Translations under genes and position numbers: made by a program
Shown here: one piece after another, positions 41,818 to 49,239 of the stretch
Numbering within the stretch: the stretch's first letter is position 1
Layout: each line of letters begins with the position of its first letter
Assembly: GCF_000290615.1 (NCBI RefSeq)
Contig: NZ_ALAS01000103.1
Location: 1 to 49,239 of the forward strand
Source of the DNA: Heyndrickxia coagulans DSM 1 = ATCC 7050
Lineage (GTDB): Bacteria > Bacillota > Bacilli > Bacillales > Bacillaceae_C
DNA: 49,239 nt
Direction of reading: 5' to 3'
The notes under the pieces: model-generated
Database searches by the model: none
The model's input: the letters and a program-made list of their open reading frames with translations, nothing else
Told to the model about the DNA's origin: nothing

Positions 41818-43932
41818 ATGAGGACATCGACAGATATGAACAAATTCAAACCTTATATAGATAAATTCAGACCTTATTTCTGGGGATTTTGGAACGGTTT
41901 CAAAAAAGTTTGGAAAAGGGCCCATATGACTCAAATTATCATTCTGGCAGCCTCTCTTTCATTGCTTGGCTTTTTAGCTTTTTTTGCTTATTACGCAAAA
42001 AGCGCGAATGTCGGGCAGTTAAAAAAAGGGCTGGAACAGACGACCGTTATTTATGACAAAGACGGGGACACAGCAAGCAGAATTTCTGCAAACCGCTCGG
42101 AAGGCGTATCGATTAAAAAAATGCCGGAAGACCTGCAAAATGCGGTGGTAGCAATCGAAGACCACCGTTTCTACAAACACCATGGGTTTGATATCATCGG
42201 TACCTTGAGCGCTCTTTTAAAAGATATCCGGATCGGCGGGGCGGCTGCCGGGGGAAGCACCATTACCCAGCAATTAACGAAAAATGCGCTACTTTCCCCG
42301 GAACGGACATTAAAAAGGAAAATTCAGGAGCTTTTTTTGGCGATTGAAATTGAGAAGCATTACACAAAAAAAGAAATTTTGGAAATGTATTTAAACCAGG
42401 TCTATTTCGGGGAAGGCGCTTGGGGTGTTGAAAAAGCGGCCAATAAATATTTTGGAAAAGACGTGGAAGATCTGGACTTATCCGAATCGGCAACTTTGGC
42501 GGGCCTTGTTAATTCACCGAATGCACTCGACCCGTACCGCCATTATAACCGTGCCATTCACCGCCGCAATGTCGTGCTTTTCGCAATGAAAGAGTACGGG
42601 ATGATCACGAAATCCCAGTATGAACAGGCAAAAAGCGAAAAGCTTGCGCTAAAAGATAAAAAAACAGATGCGCTGACGGGCAAATACCCATATTACGTCG
42701 ATGCGGTGCTGGACGAGGCAATCGATCAATATGGCCTGACACAGGAAGAGATCTTAACAAGAGGGTATAAAATTTATACGGCAATGGATCAAAATATTCA
42801 AACGGCATTGGAAAATGTTTACCGGCAATCATCACTCTTTCCGTCCGGCACATCCGGCCAGATCATCCAAAGCGGGGCAATCCTTGTAGATCCGTCAACC
42901 GGCGGCGTCCGCGGTCTTGTCGGGGGAAGGGGAGAAAAAGTATTCCGCGGCTTCAACAGGGCAACGCAGCTGAAACGGCAGCCTGGATCGATCATGAAGC
43001 CGATTACCGTCTATACGCCGGCGCTTGAAGAAGGGTACAACCCCGAATCGATGCTGCAAGATAGAGTAATGACGTTTAAAGGCGGTTATGCGCCGAAAAA
43101 CTATAACAACCAATATCTCGGTAAAGTGCCGATGTACATGGCTGTCGAAAAATCGCTCAATCTTCCTGCCGTCTGGCTGTTGAATAAAATCGGGGTGGAA
43201 AAAGGGTACGAATCGGCGAAAAAATTCGGCATCCCGGTCACCAAGAAGGACAAGCAGCTCGGCATTGCGCTCGGGAATATTCAAAACGGCGTTTCCCCCG
43301 AAGACATTGCCGAAGCCTACACCACGTTTCCAAACAATGGGAAACGGTCGGAAGTGCATATCATTACAAAAATCGTGAGCCCGACCGGAAAAGTTTTGGT
43401 AGCATATAAAGACAAGCAGGAAAGGGTCATATCGAAAAAAGTTTCCCAGGAAATGACATCCATGCTGCTGAATGTTGTGGAATCCGGAACCGGCAAAGGG
43501 GTAGCGGTCCCCGGTTATAAAATTGCCGGAAAAACAGGCTCCACCCAATTGCCGTTCAGCGGGGTTGACGGTACAATGGACCAATGGTTTGCGGGCTATA
43601 CGCCTAATCTTGTCGGGGTGGTCTGGATGGGATATGACCATACAGACCGGAACCATTATTTATACGGCCTGAGCGAACAGGGCATTGTGCCGGTTTTCAA
43701 CAGCGTGATGAATGCCACGCTAAAATATACAAAGCCGGGTGACCTCGGGGTGGAATCTATCAATGACCAGAAGGAAAACGGCAACCCGTTAAAAGAAAAA
43801 CTGCAAAACATCGATGAAACGATAAAAGAACAAGCTGATAAATTGCAGAAAAAAATCGAGGATAACCAGGGATTCTGGAAAGGTGCAGCAGATAAGTTGA
43901 AAGAGCAGCTGAAAGGAATTCTTGGCCAGTAA
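41818..43932 (+). CDS. Class A penicillin-binding protein (PbpF/PbpG-like transglycosylase-transpeptidase)
   Basis: A 704-residue bifunctional murein synthase. Residues 37-60 are the membrane anchor. The glycosyltransferase domain has EDHRFYKHHGFD with the catalytic Glu114, GGSTITQQLTKN and RKIQELFLAIEIE. The transpeptidase domain has SIMK (QPGSIMKP, nucleophilic Ser), SLN and KTGS. The C-terminal tail is lysine/glutamine-rich and coiled-coil-like. It polymerises and cross-links peptidoglycan outside the membrane; in Bacillus such PBPs act in vegetative growth or spore germ-wall synthesis. The start at 41818 follows GGGGAAAG; the ATG at 41836 is an alternative. Confidence 0.93.
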   Translation: MRTSTDMNKFKPYIDKFRPYFWGFWNGFKKVWKRAHMTQIIILAASLSLLGFLAFFAYYAKSANVGQLKKGLEQTTVIYDKDGDTASRISANRSEGVSIKKMPEDLQNAVVAIEDHRFYKHHGFDIIGTLSALLKDIRIGGAAAGGSTITQQLTKNALLSPERTLKRKIQELFLAIEIEKHYTKKEILEMYLNQVYFGEGAWGVEKAANKYFGKDVEDLDLSESATLAGLVNSPNALDPYRHYNRAIHRRNVVLFAMKEYGMITKSQYEQAKSEKLALKDKKTDALTGKYPYYVDAVLDEAIDQYGLTQEEILTRGYKIYTAMDQNIQTALENVYRQSSLFPSGTSGQIIQSGAILVDPSTGGVRGLVGGRGEKVFRGFNRATQLKRQPGSIMKPITVYTPALEEGYNPESMLQDRVMTFKGGYAPKNYNNQYLGKVPMYMAVEKSLNLPAVWLLNKIGVEKGYESAKKFGIPVTKKDKQLGIALGNIQNGVSPEDIAEAYTTFPNNGKRSEVHIITKIVSPTGKVLVAYKDKQERVISKKVSQEMTSMLLNVVESGTGKGVAVPGYKIAGKTGSTQLPFSGVDGTMDQWFAGYTPNLVGVVWMGYDHTDRNHYLYGLSEQGIVPVFNSVMNATLKYTKPGDLGVESINDQKENGNPLKEKLQNIDETIKEQADKLQKKIEDNQGFWKGAADKLKEQLKGILGQ

Positions 43933-43956
43933 ACATACTCATTTATAAAGCCGGAA

Positions 43957-44063
43957 TGTCTTTCAATCAGGGGGAGGCGTTTCGGCTTTAATTGTTGATT
44001 GCCTTTCAAAAAGGTTGCGGGGGACTGCATGCTTTCCCCCGTATGCTGCTTCATTCCGCAACC
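43957..44063 (+). repeat. Two inverted repeats downstream of the PBP gene
   Basis: AAAGCCG...CGGCTTTAATT (43957-43992) may serve as a weak terminator. Next, GGTTGCGG (44013-44020) pairs with CCGCAACC (44056-44063), enclosing GGGGGA...TCCCCC, a nested cruciform-like structure. Their meaning is unclear. Confidence 0.45.
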
Positions 44064-44138
44064 TGGGAGAGTGAAAAGCACTTGAAGAACGGACATTTGT
44101 CCTATAAAATAAAACTGAAAAATAAGAAAATAATTGGA

Positions 44139-44465
44139 TGCTGGCCCGGTTGGAACTTGACCCGGCAAAAATGAGGCTGTTGTATGGTTTCTTTGATTTT
44201 TATTTAAAACTGAACGAAGAAGAGGAGGCGGAAGTAATGAAAACATTAAAATGCTGGACACGGACGAAGCAGAACAAGTACTGAAGCTGCCAAATTCCTA
44301 CTTTGACCGCGGGTATAGGAAGGGAAAAGAGGAAGGAAAGAAGAGAGAAAAACGATTGTTGCCAGGATGCTCAAGAATGGCCTGGAACTACAATTGATTG
44401 TTAAAATGACCGACCTGAGCCGGACAGAAGTGGAAAAAATAAAACAGCAACTGGAGCATTCCTAA
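44139..44465 (+). pseudogene. C-terminal relic of a PD-(D/E)XK nuclease family transposase (Rpn-like)
   Basis: With two frame corrections at A-rich runs (about 44257 and 44352) the region reads LYGFFDFYLKLNEEEEAEVM, then MLDTDEAEQVLKLPNSYFDR, GYRKGKEEGKKREK and TIVARMLKNGLELQLIVKM, ending at TAA 44463. This is the usual C-terminal tail of Rpn/PDDEXK_2 transposase-like proteins of about 300 residues; the nuclease core is absent. So only the last third of a degraded mobile-element gene remains. Confidence 0.65.
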
Positions 44466-44479
44466 GGCGCAACACAATG

Positions 44480-44509
44480 CAGCGGGAATCTGAAAAATTC
44501 CCGCTTTTT
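44480..44509 (+). terminator. Rho-independent terminator
   Basis: AGCGGGAAT-CTGAAAA-ATTCCCGCT followed by TTTT, just after the nuclease relic. Confidence 0.85.
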
Positions 44510-44530
44510 AACAGGAGCTGTCCATGAAAT

Positions 44531-44644
44531 TTATCGCAAGGCAAGATAGGAAATCAAGTTTAAAACAAACGGGGCCATCACGATGCCCAAAGCGATGGCA
44601 ACGATTGCTATAGGCAAATATTGTTTTTTCATAAACCCGTTCAT
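44531..44644 (-). CDS. Very small single-span membrane protein, 37 residues
   Basis: A short frame from ATG 44644, preceded by GGTGGGGAATTT, to TAA 44531. It reads MNGFMKKQYLPIAIVAIALG followed by a hydrophobic stretch and ends ISYLALR: one membrane helix with a basic N-terminus. I do not recognise it. A good ribosome-binding site and the hydrophobic character support expression; its length makes it easy to miss. Confidence 0.5.
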   Translation of the reverse strand: MNGFMKKQYLPIAIVAIALGIVMAPFVLNLISYLALR

Positions 44645-44771
44645 AAATTCCCCACCCTTAGCTGTTTAATCCTCTCTTACAGGTAGCATCCACAGCCGGT
44701 TTTTGCAAGCCTCCATCCATGTTTTTTCATTTTTTCGAACCCGCTTTGCCGGATGCAGGGAGCGGGACAAG

Positions 44772-44990
44772 TCAAGGCAAAGAATAGATGTCCGCGCGCG
44801 GCGGCCCCTCCAGTTTGGATTTCTTCAGTTTTCCTTGCTCAACCAATTCCCTGATGGCCTTCTCTATTTCACGAGGGTCCGTGTCAAATAAATCGGCCAG
44901 CTTGACAGCAGACAGTGCAGTATATTTCGGTTCTTTTGTGGATGATATGATCATGTTTTTGATTCGTTCATACAATTTCGCTTGTTCCAT
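44772..44990 (-). CDS. Small winged-helix-like protein divergent from formate dehydrogenase
   Basis: A 72-residue soluble protein: a helical start MEQAKLYERIKNMI, then a helix-turn-helix-like LSAVKLADLFDTDPREIEKA and IRELVEQGKLKKSKLEGP, closing with a short beta end ADIYSLP. The pattern is that of a compact winged-helix domain. GGGGATTAAACC precedes the ATG. Its divergence from fdhA makes it a candidate regulator or accessory of formate metabolism; this is inference from position. Confidence 0.68.
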   Translation of the reverse strand: MEQAKLYERIKNMIISSTKEPKYTALSAVKLADLFDTDPREIEKAIRELVEQGKLKKSKLEGPPRADIYSLP

Positions 44991-45118
44991 GGTTTAATCC
45001 CCTTTTTTAAAAATCTGCTTTTATTATGCACAAAACGGCAAAGAAACAATCCCAAAGCAGTTATAGAAGAAAGCCAATTGGCAATCCTAATAAAAAAGGC
45101 ATGAAATGGGGGCCGATG

Positions 45119-48112
45119 ATGGAAGAAACAACCTTTTCGATTCGAATAAACGGGCAAGAACTGGCGGCTCGTAAAGGGCAAACGATTTTGGAAGTGGCCA
45201 ATGCCCACGATATATACATCCCCGCCATCTGTTACCACCCGAATCTCGGATCAATTCAAACTTGTGATACCTGTTTTGTGAACGTGGACGGGAATTTGGT
45301 ACGGGCATGTGCAACCAAGGCAAAGCCGGGAATGGACGTGGAGTCCGTTTCCAAACCTGTAAAAGATGCCCAATATGAAGCAATGTCACGGATTCTGAAA
45401 AACCACGAGCTTTATTGCACTGTGTGTGACAACAATAATGGCAATTGCGTTGTCCATAACACGGCCGAGCATCTTGAAATCGAGCATCAGAAATACCAGT
45501 TTGAAGCCAAACCCTACCCGCCGGACCAATCCCATCCTTTTTACCGCTATGAACCGGACCAGTGCATTCTTTGCGGAAGGTGTGTGGAGGCCTGCCAGGA
45601 TCTGCAAGTCAATGAAACATTGACGATTGACTGGGACCGGGAAGTGCCAAGAGTGATCTGGGATCAGGATGTTCCCATTGATGAGTCCTCATGTGTATCT
45701 TGCGGCCATTGCGTCACGGTCTGCCCGTGCAATGCGCTTATGGAAAAGTCCATGCTCGGGGAAGCAGGGTATTTAACCGGCATCCCGCCAAAAGTGCTGG
45801 AGCCGATGATTGATCTCACAAAAGAAGTCGAACCGGGGTATAAAGAAATTTTCGCCATATCCGAAATGGAGTCGGCGATGCGGAAATCGAGAATCAAAAG
45901 AACGAAAACAGTTTGTACCTATTGCGGGGTCGGCTGCAGTTTTGAAATTTGGACAAAAGGGCGCCATATTTTAAAAGTTGAGCCGCAGGAACATGCGCCG
46001 GTAAACGGCATCTCGACATGTATCAAAGGAAAGTTCGGGTGGGACTTCGTCAACAGCGAAGAGCGTTTGACAAAGCCGCTTATCCGCAAAGGGGAAGAAT
46101 TTGTTGAAGCAAGCTGGGATGAAGCCCTGAATCTGATCGCAAGCAAATTGCAGGAAATAAAAGAACAGCACGGGCCGGACGCGCTTGGCTTTATCGCTTC
46201 ATCCAAATGTTCGAACGAAGAAAACTATCTCTTTCAAAAATTCGCCCGCGCGATCATCGGTACCAATAATTTGGATAATTGCTCGCGTTACTGCCAGTCG
46301 CCGGCAACGTCAGGGCTCTTGCGGACCGTAGGCATCGGCGGGGACTCCGGCACCATCCGGGATATCCAGCAGGCGGATTTGGTGGTTACGGTGGGCGCGA
46401 ATCCGGCCGAATCCCATCCTGTCCTTGCGACACGCATAAAACGGGCGCACAAATTGCACGGGCAAAAACTTATGGTCGTCGATTTAAGGGAAAACGAACT
46501 GGCCAGCCGCGCCAATTTATTTATCCATTCGAAGCCAAGCACGGATTTGATTTGGATTAACGCTGTGACAAAATACATTCTCGATCAGGGCTGGGAAGAC
46601 AAAGCATTTCTTGAAGCCAGGGTCAAAGGGTTAGACCGGTTCAGAGCTTCACTGGAAAAATACACGCTGGCATTTGCCGAAGAAAAAACCGGCATTTCCA
46701 AAGAGAACTTAATCAAAATGGCAACGATGATCCATGAAGCCAAATCCGTTTGCATTCTTTGGGCGATGGGCATCACCCAGCACATATGCGGGACTGATAC
46801 AAGCACGGCCATTTCCAACTTGTTGCTGGTTACCGGCAATTACGGCCGCCCTGGGACGGGGGCATATCCGCTCAGAGGGCACAATAATGTGCAAGGCGCC
46901 TGTGATTTTGGAACGATGCCCGCCTGGTTCCCGGGCTACGAACCGGTAGAAGATAAAGAAGTAAGGGAACGATACGAAAAAGCTTGGGGGGTTAAACTTC
47001 CGGAAAACCCGGGGCTTGACAATCATCAAATGATCGGCGGGGTAGAAAGCGGAAAGCTCCGGGGGCTCTATCTGTTCGGTGAAGAAATGGCGATCGTTGA
47101 TTCCAATATTAATTTTGTGGAAGAACATCTGGAAAAGCTCGACTTTTTTGTTGTGCAAGATATGTTTTTCAGCAAAACGGCCCAATTTGCCGATGTGATC
47201 CTGCCGGCTGCGCCGAGCCTTGAGAAAGAAGGAACGTTTACCAATACGGAACGGCGCATCCAGCGCTTTTACCAGGTATTTGAACCGATGGGCGAATCGA
47301 AGCCGGATTGGGTCATCTTCCAGGAGCTCGCGAACAAAATGGGTGCCCAGTGGCATTACCAGCATCCCGGCGAAATCATGGCGGAAGCGGCAAGCCTGGC
47401 AAAGTACTTTGCCGGCATCAGCTACGAGAGACTGGAAGGCTTTAACAGCCAAATTTGGCCGGTTAAAAAAGACGGTACGAGCACGCCGCTTCTGTATCAA
47501 GACCGTTTTGCCTTTCCGGACGGCAAAGCCCGGCTTGTGCCGGTTGACTGGGAACCGCCTTTTTCAGCCGGAGAGGGATTCGATTACCATCTTAACAATG
47601 GCCGCCTGCTAGAACAGTTCCATGAAGGAAATTTGACGGACCGTTCCCCGGGCATTCATCACAAAGTGCCGGAGCCGTGGCTTGAAATTTCACCGGATGC
47701 GGCGGAAGAACGGGGGATAAAAGACGGGGCGCTTGTACGGCTGACATCGCCTTACGGAAAGGTGAAAGTGCGGGCTGTTGTGACCGGGCGGGTTCAAGGA
47801 AAAGAATTGTACTTAACGATGAACGCCCGGAAAGAGAATGAAATGGTGAACCGGCTGACGAGCAGCTATCATGACCGGGTGACCCATACCCCGAACTACA
47901 AAGAAATAGGCGTAAAAATGGAGATTTTGGAAGAAAAAGGAAAAACGCCGCTGCCAAAGGTGAACCACCGTTACGGCAACCGGATTCCGCAAATCAGTGT
48001 AAGAGTGGAAGAAAAATGGAAGCGGGATGACTTTATCCCGATCACGGCACTATTTTCACCGGGAGGAAAAGCAGATGGCGAAGGTGACCAGGCAAACGGG
48101 ACGGGCCGGTAA
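45119..48112 (+). CDS. fdhA: Molybdenum formate dehydrogenase alpha subunit (YjgC/FdhA-like)
   Basis: A 997-residue cytoplasmic enzyme oxidising formate to CO2. In order: an N-terminal 2Fe-2S domain (CYHPNLGSIQTCDTC), a His-type cluster motif (HELYCTVCDNNNGNC), two 4Fe-4S ferredoxin motifs (CILCGRCVEACQ and CVSCGHCVTVCPC), the molybdopterin-domain 4Fe-4S motif (CTYCGVGC), the active-site cysteine in NCSRYCQSPATSG, then the bis-MGD domains. The Cys replaces selenocysteine, and the residue after it is Gln where classical enzymes have His; I recall the same in B. subtilis YjgC. Start ATG 45119 lies six bases after GGGGG; the ATG at 45026 would add an unlikely basic tail. The C-terminus carries a short duplicated sequence. 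Confidence 0.93.
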   Translation: MEETTFSIRINGQELAARKGQTILEVANAHDIYIPAICYHPNLGSIQTCDTCFVNVDGNLVRACATKAKPGMDVESVSKPVKDAQYEAMSRILKNHELYCTVCDNNNGNCVVHNTAEHLEIEHQKYQFEAKPYPPDQSHPFYRYEPDQCILCGRCVEACQDLQVNETLTIDWDREVPRVIWDQDVPIDESSCVSCGHCVTVCPCNALMEKSMLGEAGYLTGIPPKVLEPMIDLTKEVEPGYKEIFAISEMESAMRKSRIKRTKTVCTYCGVGCSFEIWTKGRHILKVEPQEHAPVNGISTCIKGKFGWDFVNSEERLTKPLIRKGEEFVEASWDEALNLIASKLQEIKEQHGPDALGFIASSKCSNEENYLFQKFARAIIGTNNLDNCSRYCQSPATSGLLRTVGIGGDSGTIRDIQQADLVVTVGANPAESHPVLATRIKRAHKLHGQKLMVVDLRENELASRANLFIHSKPSTDLIWINAVTKYILDQGWEDKAFLEARVKGLDRFRASLEKYTLAFAEEKTGISKENLIKMATMIHEAKSVCILWAMGITQHICGTDTSTAISNLLLVTGNYGRPGTGAYPLRGHNNVQGACDFGTMPAWFPGYEPVEDKEVRERYEKAWGVKLPENPGLDNHQMIGGVESGKLRGLYLFGEEMAIVDSNINFVEEHLEKLDFFVVQDMFFSKTAQFADVILPAAPSLEKEGTFTNTERRIQRFYQVFEPMGESKPDWVIFQELANKMGAQWHYQHPGEIMAEAASLAKYFAGISYERLEGFNSQIWPVKKDGTSTPLLYQDRFAFPDGKARLVPVDWEPPFSAGEGFDYHLNNGRLLEQFHEGNLTDRSPGIHHKVPEPWLEISPDAAEERGIKDGALVRLTSPYGKVKVRAVVTGRVQGKELYLTMNARKENEMVNRLTSSYHDRVTHTPNYKEIGVKMEILEEKGKTPLPKVNHRYGNRIPQISVRVEEKWKRDDFIPITALFSPGGKADGEGDQANGTGR
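48059..48096 (+). repeat. Imperfect direct repeat, copy 1 (3' end of fdhA)
   Basis: Matches 48168-48205 at 33 of 38 positions, including a ribosome-binding site and an ATGGCGAAGG start-like region. Copy 1 is inside fdhA. Confidence 0.75.
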
Positions 48113-48167
48113 TCGGAAAGAATACCGCGGGCGGGAAGGCTCTGTCCCGGCCGTGAAATTAATAAAG

Positions 48168-48205
48168 CCGGGAGGGAAAGCGTATGGCGAAGGCGATCAG
48201 GCAAA
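48168..48205 (+). repeat. Imperfect direct repeat, copy 2 (start region of the yjgD-like gene)
   Basis: Second copy, 109 bases downstream of the first in the same orientation; it contains the real GGAGGG site and ATG of the yjgD-like gene. Confidence 0.75.
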
Positions 48206-48691
48206 TTAAACAAGTGGATCCGACCCCAGAAGAATGGCAGGCAGCGTCTATGTCGGCGGTTGTAAAGGCAGCCGCTGAAAACGGGGAATCACTGATTAAA
48301 TTGTTGGAGATCATCAAACAGCTGGATGGCATGGGCGTGCTCAACGCGATGGAAGGCCTGCTCCAAAACCGCGTTGATGTTGCCGAAATTGCTTTAGGGC
48401 AACTGAACCAGCCCGCCATGTACCATGCCATCAAAAACGGGATGAACGTATTTAAATTTTTAGGTTCCATCGATCCGGAACAACTGCAAACGATCCTGGC
48501 AGGCATCACGAGCGGATTTGAAAAAGCAGCTCAATCCGGGGGGGCAGGAGAGCCTGTGGAAGTTGGGAAAAAGCATGCGCTCCCCGGAAGTGAAACGGTC
48601 GCTTGCTATGATGGCTGGCGTTTTGGCGGGGATGGGGGAAGCCATGGAGCAAAACCATTCGCTTCCTAAAGGAGGAACCGACATTGGCTAA
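48184..48691 (+). pseudogene. DUF1641 protein (YjgD/YrhD-like), frameshifted near its C-terminus
   Basis: The gene begins MAKAIRQIKQVDPTPEEWQA and follows fdhA as yjgD follows yjgC. The body (LLEIIKQLDGMGVLNAMEGL, MNVFKFLGSIDP) is DUF1641, a helical partner of this formate dehydrogenase class. At about 48572 one extra base (AAAAAGCATG in place of AAAAAGATG) changes the frame. As read, the protein ends at 48669 with an unrelated tail. In the corrected frame it continues MRSPEVKRSLAMMAGVLAGM and MEQNHSLPKGG to TAA 48691, overlapping the next gene's TTG start. The restored overlap and family-like tail argue that the shift is a mutation or sequencing error. Confidence 0.8.
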
Positions 48692-48902
48692 AGGGATGTT
48701 GAAAGTAAGTGATATGGTAAATGAAGAAGATGCCGCCAAAGTCCGACGCGCCCTGAATGAAGTCTGGGGCGTCCGCGAAATTGAAATAAGCTTGGCAAGA
48801 AAAGAAGCGACGTTTACCTATAATGACCAATCGGCATCCTGCCACGACATGGTGCAAGCCGTGACGGAGCAGGGATACCGTGCCGAAATGATGGAACCAT
48901 AA
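48684..48902 (+). CDS. HMA-fold-like small protein lacking the metal-binding CxxC
   Basis: A 72-residue protein beginning at TTG 48684 with AAAGGAGG nine bases upstream. The pattern MLKVSDMVNEEDAAKVRRAL, then VREIEISLARKEATFTY and DMVQAVTEQGYRAEM is the beta-alpha-beta-beta-alpha-beta layout of heavy-metal-associated domains such as CopZ, but the MxCxxC metal loop is replaced by VSDMVNEED. So a metal-chaperone fold without its usual ligands. It lies in the fdhA operon, overlapping the corrected end of the yjgD-like gene, and precedes a zinc-ribbon gene by 14 bases. Confidence 0.72.
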   Translation: MAKGMLKVSDMVNEEDAAKVRRALNEVWGVREIEISLARKEATFTYNDQSASCHDMVQAVTEQGYRAEMMEP

Positions 48903-48916
48903 AAGGAGGAAGGCAC

Positions 48917-49042
48917 TTGAAAGTATGCGAAATCTGCGGTTCCCAAACACCGGAAGAAAACGAAGCGGAATCAAGAAGAGTGCTTTATGTCTGTGAAAAC
49001 TGCCGGACCGACCGGAAATTCGATTTTGAAGATGAAAATTAA
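48917..49042 (+). CDS. 41-residue zinc-ribbon protein
   Basis: A very short gene starting at TTG 48917 with AAAGGAGG before it. The protein reads MKVCEICGSQTPEENEAESR then VLYVCENCRTDRKFDFEDEN: two CxxC pairs spaced for a single structural zinc, with an acidic tail. Strong ribosome-binding site, tight spacing after the HMA-like gene and a terminator right after it support a real last gene of the formate dehydrogenase operon. I do not know a characterised homologue. Confidence 0.78.
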   Translation: MKVCEICGSQTPEENEAESRRVLYVCENCRTDRKFDFEDEN

Positions 49043-49044
49043 GC

Positions 49045-49077
49045 AAATGGCGTTGCGGCATCGCAACGCCATTTATA
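49045..49077 (+). terminator. Terminator of the fdhA operon
   Basis: AAATGGCGTTGC-GGCATC-GCAACGCCATTT, a perfect 12-bp stem followed by a short AT-rich tail (ATAT). Confidence 0.7.
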
Positions 49078-49179
49078 TGCGCATATTTTCCGAAAAAATA
49101 GCGCCTTTATTGCCGGCTGCCCATATCCCCGAAAGCATGGGACTTCTTGCGTATGTGTAAAATTTTACTCGAAGGGCAG

Positions 49180-49239
49180 ATGAGTGGAAAAAAATGGGAA
49201 GACGCTCTATCATTTAAATGTACGCTTGTGGGCGAATAC
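49180..49239 (+). other. Possible start of a gene running off the window
   Basis: Two frames stay open to the end. ATG 49180 reads MSGKKWEDALSFKCTLVGEY, and GTG 49184 reads MEKNGKTLYHLNVRLW; GAAGGG lies upstream of both. I cannot choose between them, and it may be non-coding. Confidence 0.25.

Noticed and set aside
42895-43656. 253-residue open frame antisense to the PBP gene
   Set aside because: It lies wholly opposite a clearly conserved coding sequence, has no ribosome-binding site and encodes no recognisable motif.
45026-45118. Upstream ATG that would extend FdhA by 31 residues
   Set aside because: No ribosome-binding site, the extension is basic and unlike the family, and it would leave only 35 bases for divergent promoters.
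46709-47500. 263-residue open frame antisense to fdhA
   Set aside because: Shadow of the molybdopterin-domain coding sequence with no translation signals.

Overview
The window looks like chromosome of a low-to-moderate GC, spore-forming, facultatively anaerobic Bacillales bacterium. Heyndrickxia (Weizmannia/Bacillus) coagulans or a close relative is my best guess. This rests on remembered protein similarity and gene order (queG-yhbB-trmL, prkA-yhbH, spoVR-yhdB, dpp-ykf, yjgC-yjgD as in Bacillus), on the presence of pyruvate formate-lyase, and on the strong Shine-Dalgarno sequences with frequent TTG/GTG starts. No database search was possible.

Layout. 1-5.2 kb: tRNA-Leu(CAA), a nonsense-interrupted gene, an exported GDSL esterase translationally coupled to a two-gene ABC exporter, a DUF6241-like membrane-anchored protein and an FMN reductase. 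5.4-10.4 kb: a formate module, pflB-pflA on the minus strand and a formate/nitrite channel gene on the plus strand, separated by a decayed membrane-protein gene and rich regulatory DNA (cre, Rex/Fnr-like palindromes). 10.4-12.6 kb: a cystine importer tcyABC whose ATPase gene is frameshifted. 12.8-15.6 kb: ferritin-like protein, ppaC, an IS200/IS605-type right-end relic inside a repeat field, and a MarC-family gene. 15.6-18.7 kb: a candidate attenuated leader RNA, queG, yhbB, trmL. 18.8-22.5 kb: a tiny membrane-protein gene, then the sporulation pair prkA and yhbH. 22.5-26.9 kb: acetyltransferase, Pit phosphate transporter with its DUF47 partner, YhcU-like protein, and a disulfide-exchange pair (thioredoxin-like plus BdbC). 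26.9-29.2 kb: a palindromic repeat, a second GDSL hydrolase and an acyltransferase. 29.3-32.4 kb: spoVR preceded by a possible Cys-rich small gene, yhdB, corA. 32.6-40.6 kb: a class-I-amidotransferase-like peptidase and a murein-peptide uptake and recycling operon (dppB, dppC, dppD, dppE, ykfC, ykfD). 40.7-44.5 kb: YjcZ-type spore protein, universal stress protein, class A PBP, a nuclease/transposase relic. 44.5-49.2 kb: two small genes, a large molybdenum formate dehydrogenase and its operon of small partner proteins.

How the parts fit. Formate is the metabolic theme: PFL makes it, the FNT channel moves it, and formate dehydrogenase oxidises it. PrkA, YhbH and SpoVR, known to co-occur across bacteria, lie within about 11 kb. 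The dpp/ykf genes form a path for importing and trimming cell-wall peptides.

Several genes carry single indels or a stop (DUF2935-like, membrane relic, tcyC, nuclease relic, yjgD-like). These are either real decay or residual sequencing error, and that should be settled before biological conclusions are drawn. I see no CRISPR array, prophage or complete insertion sequence.
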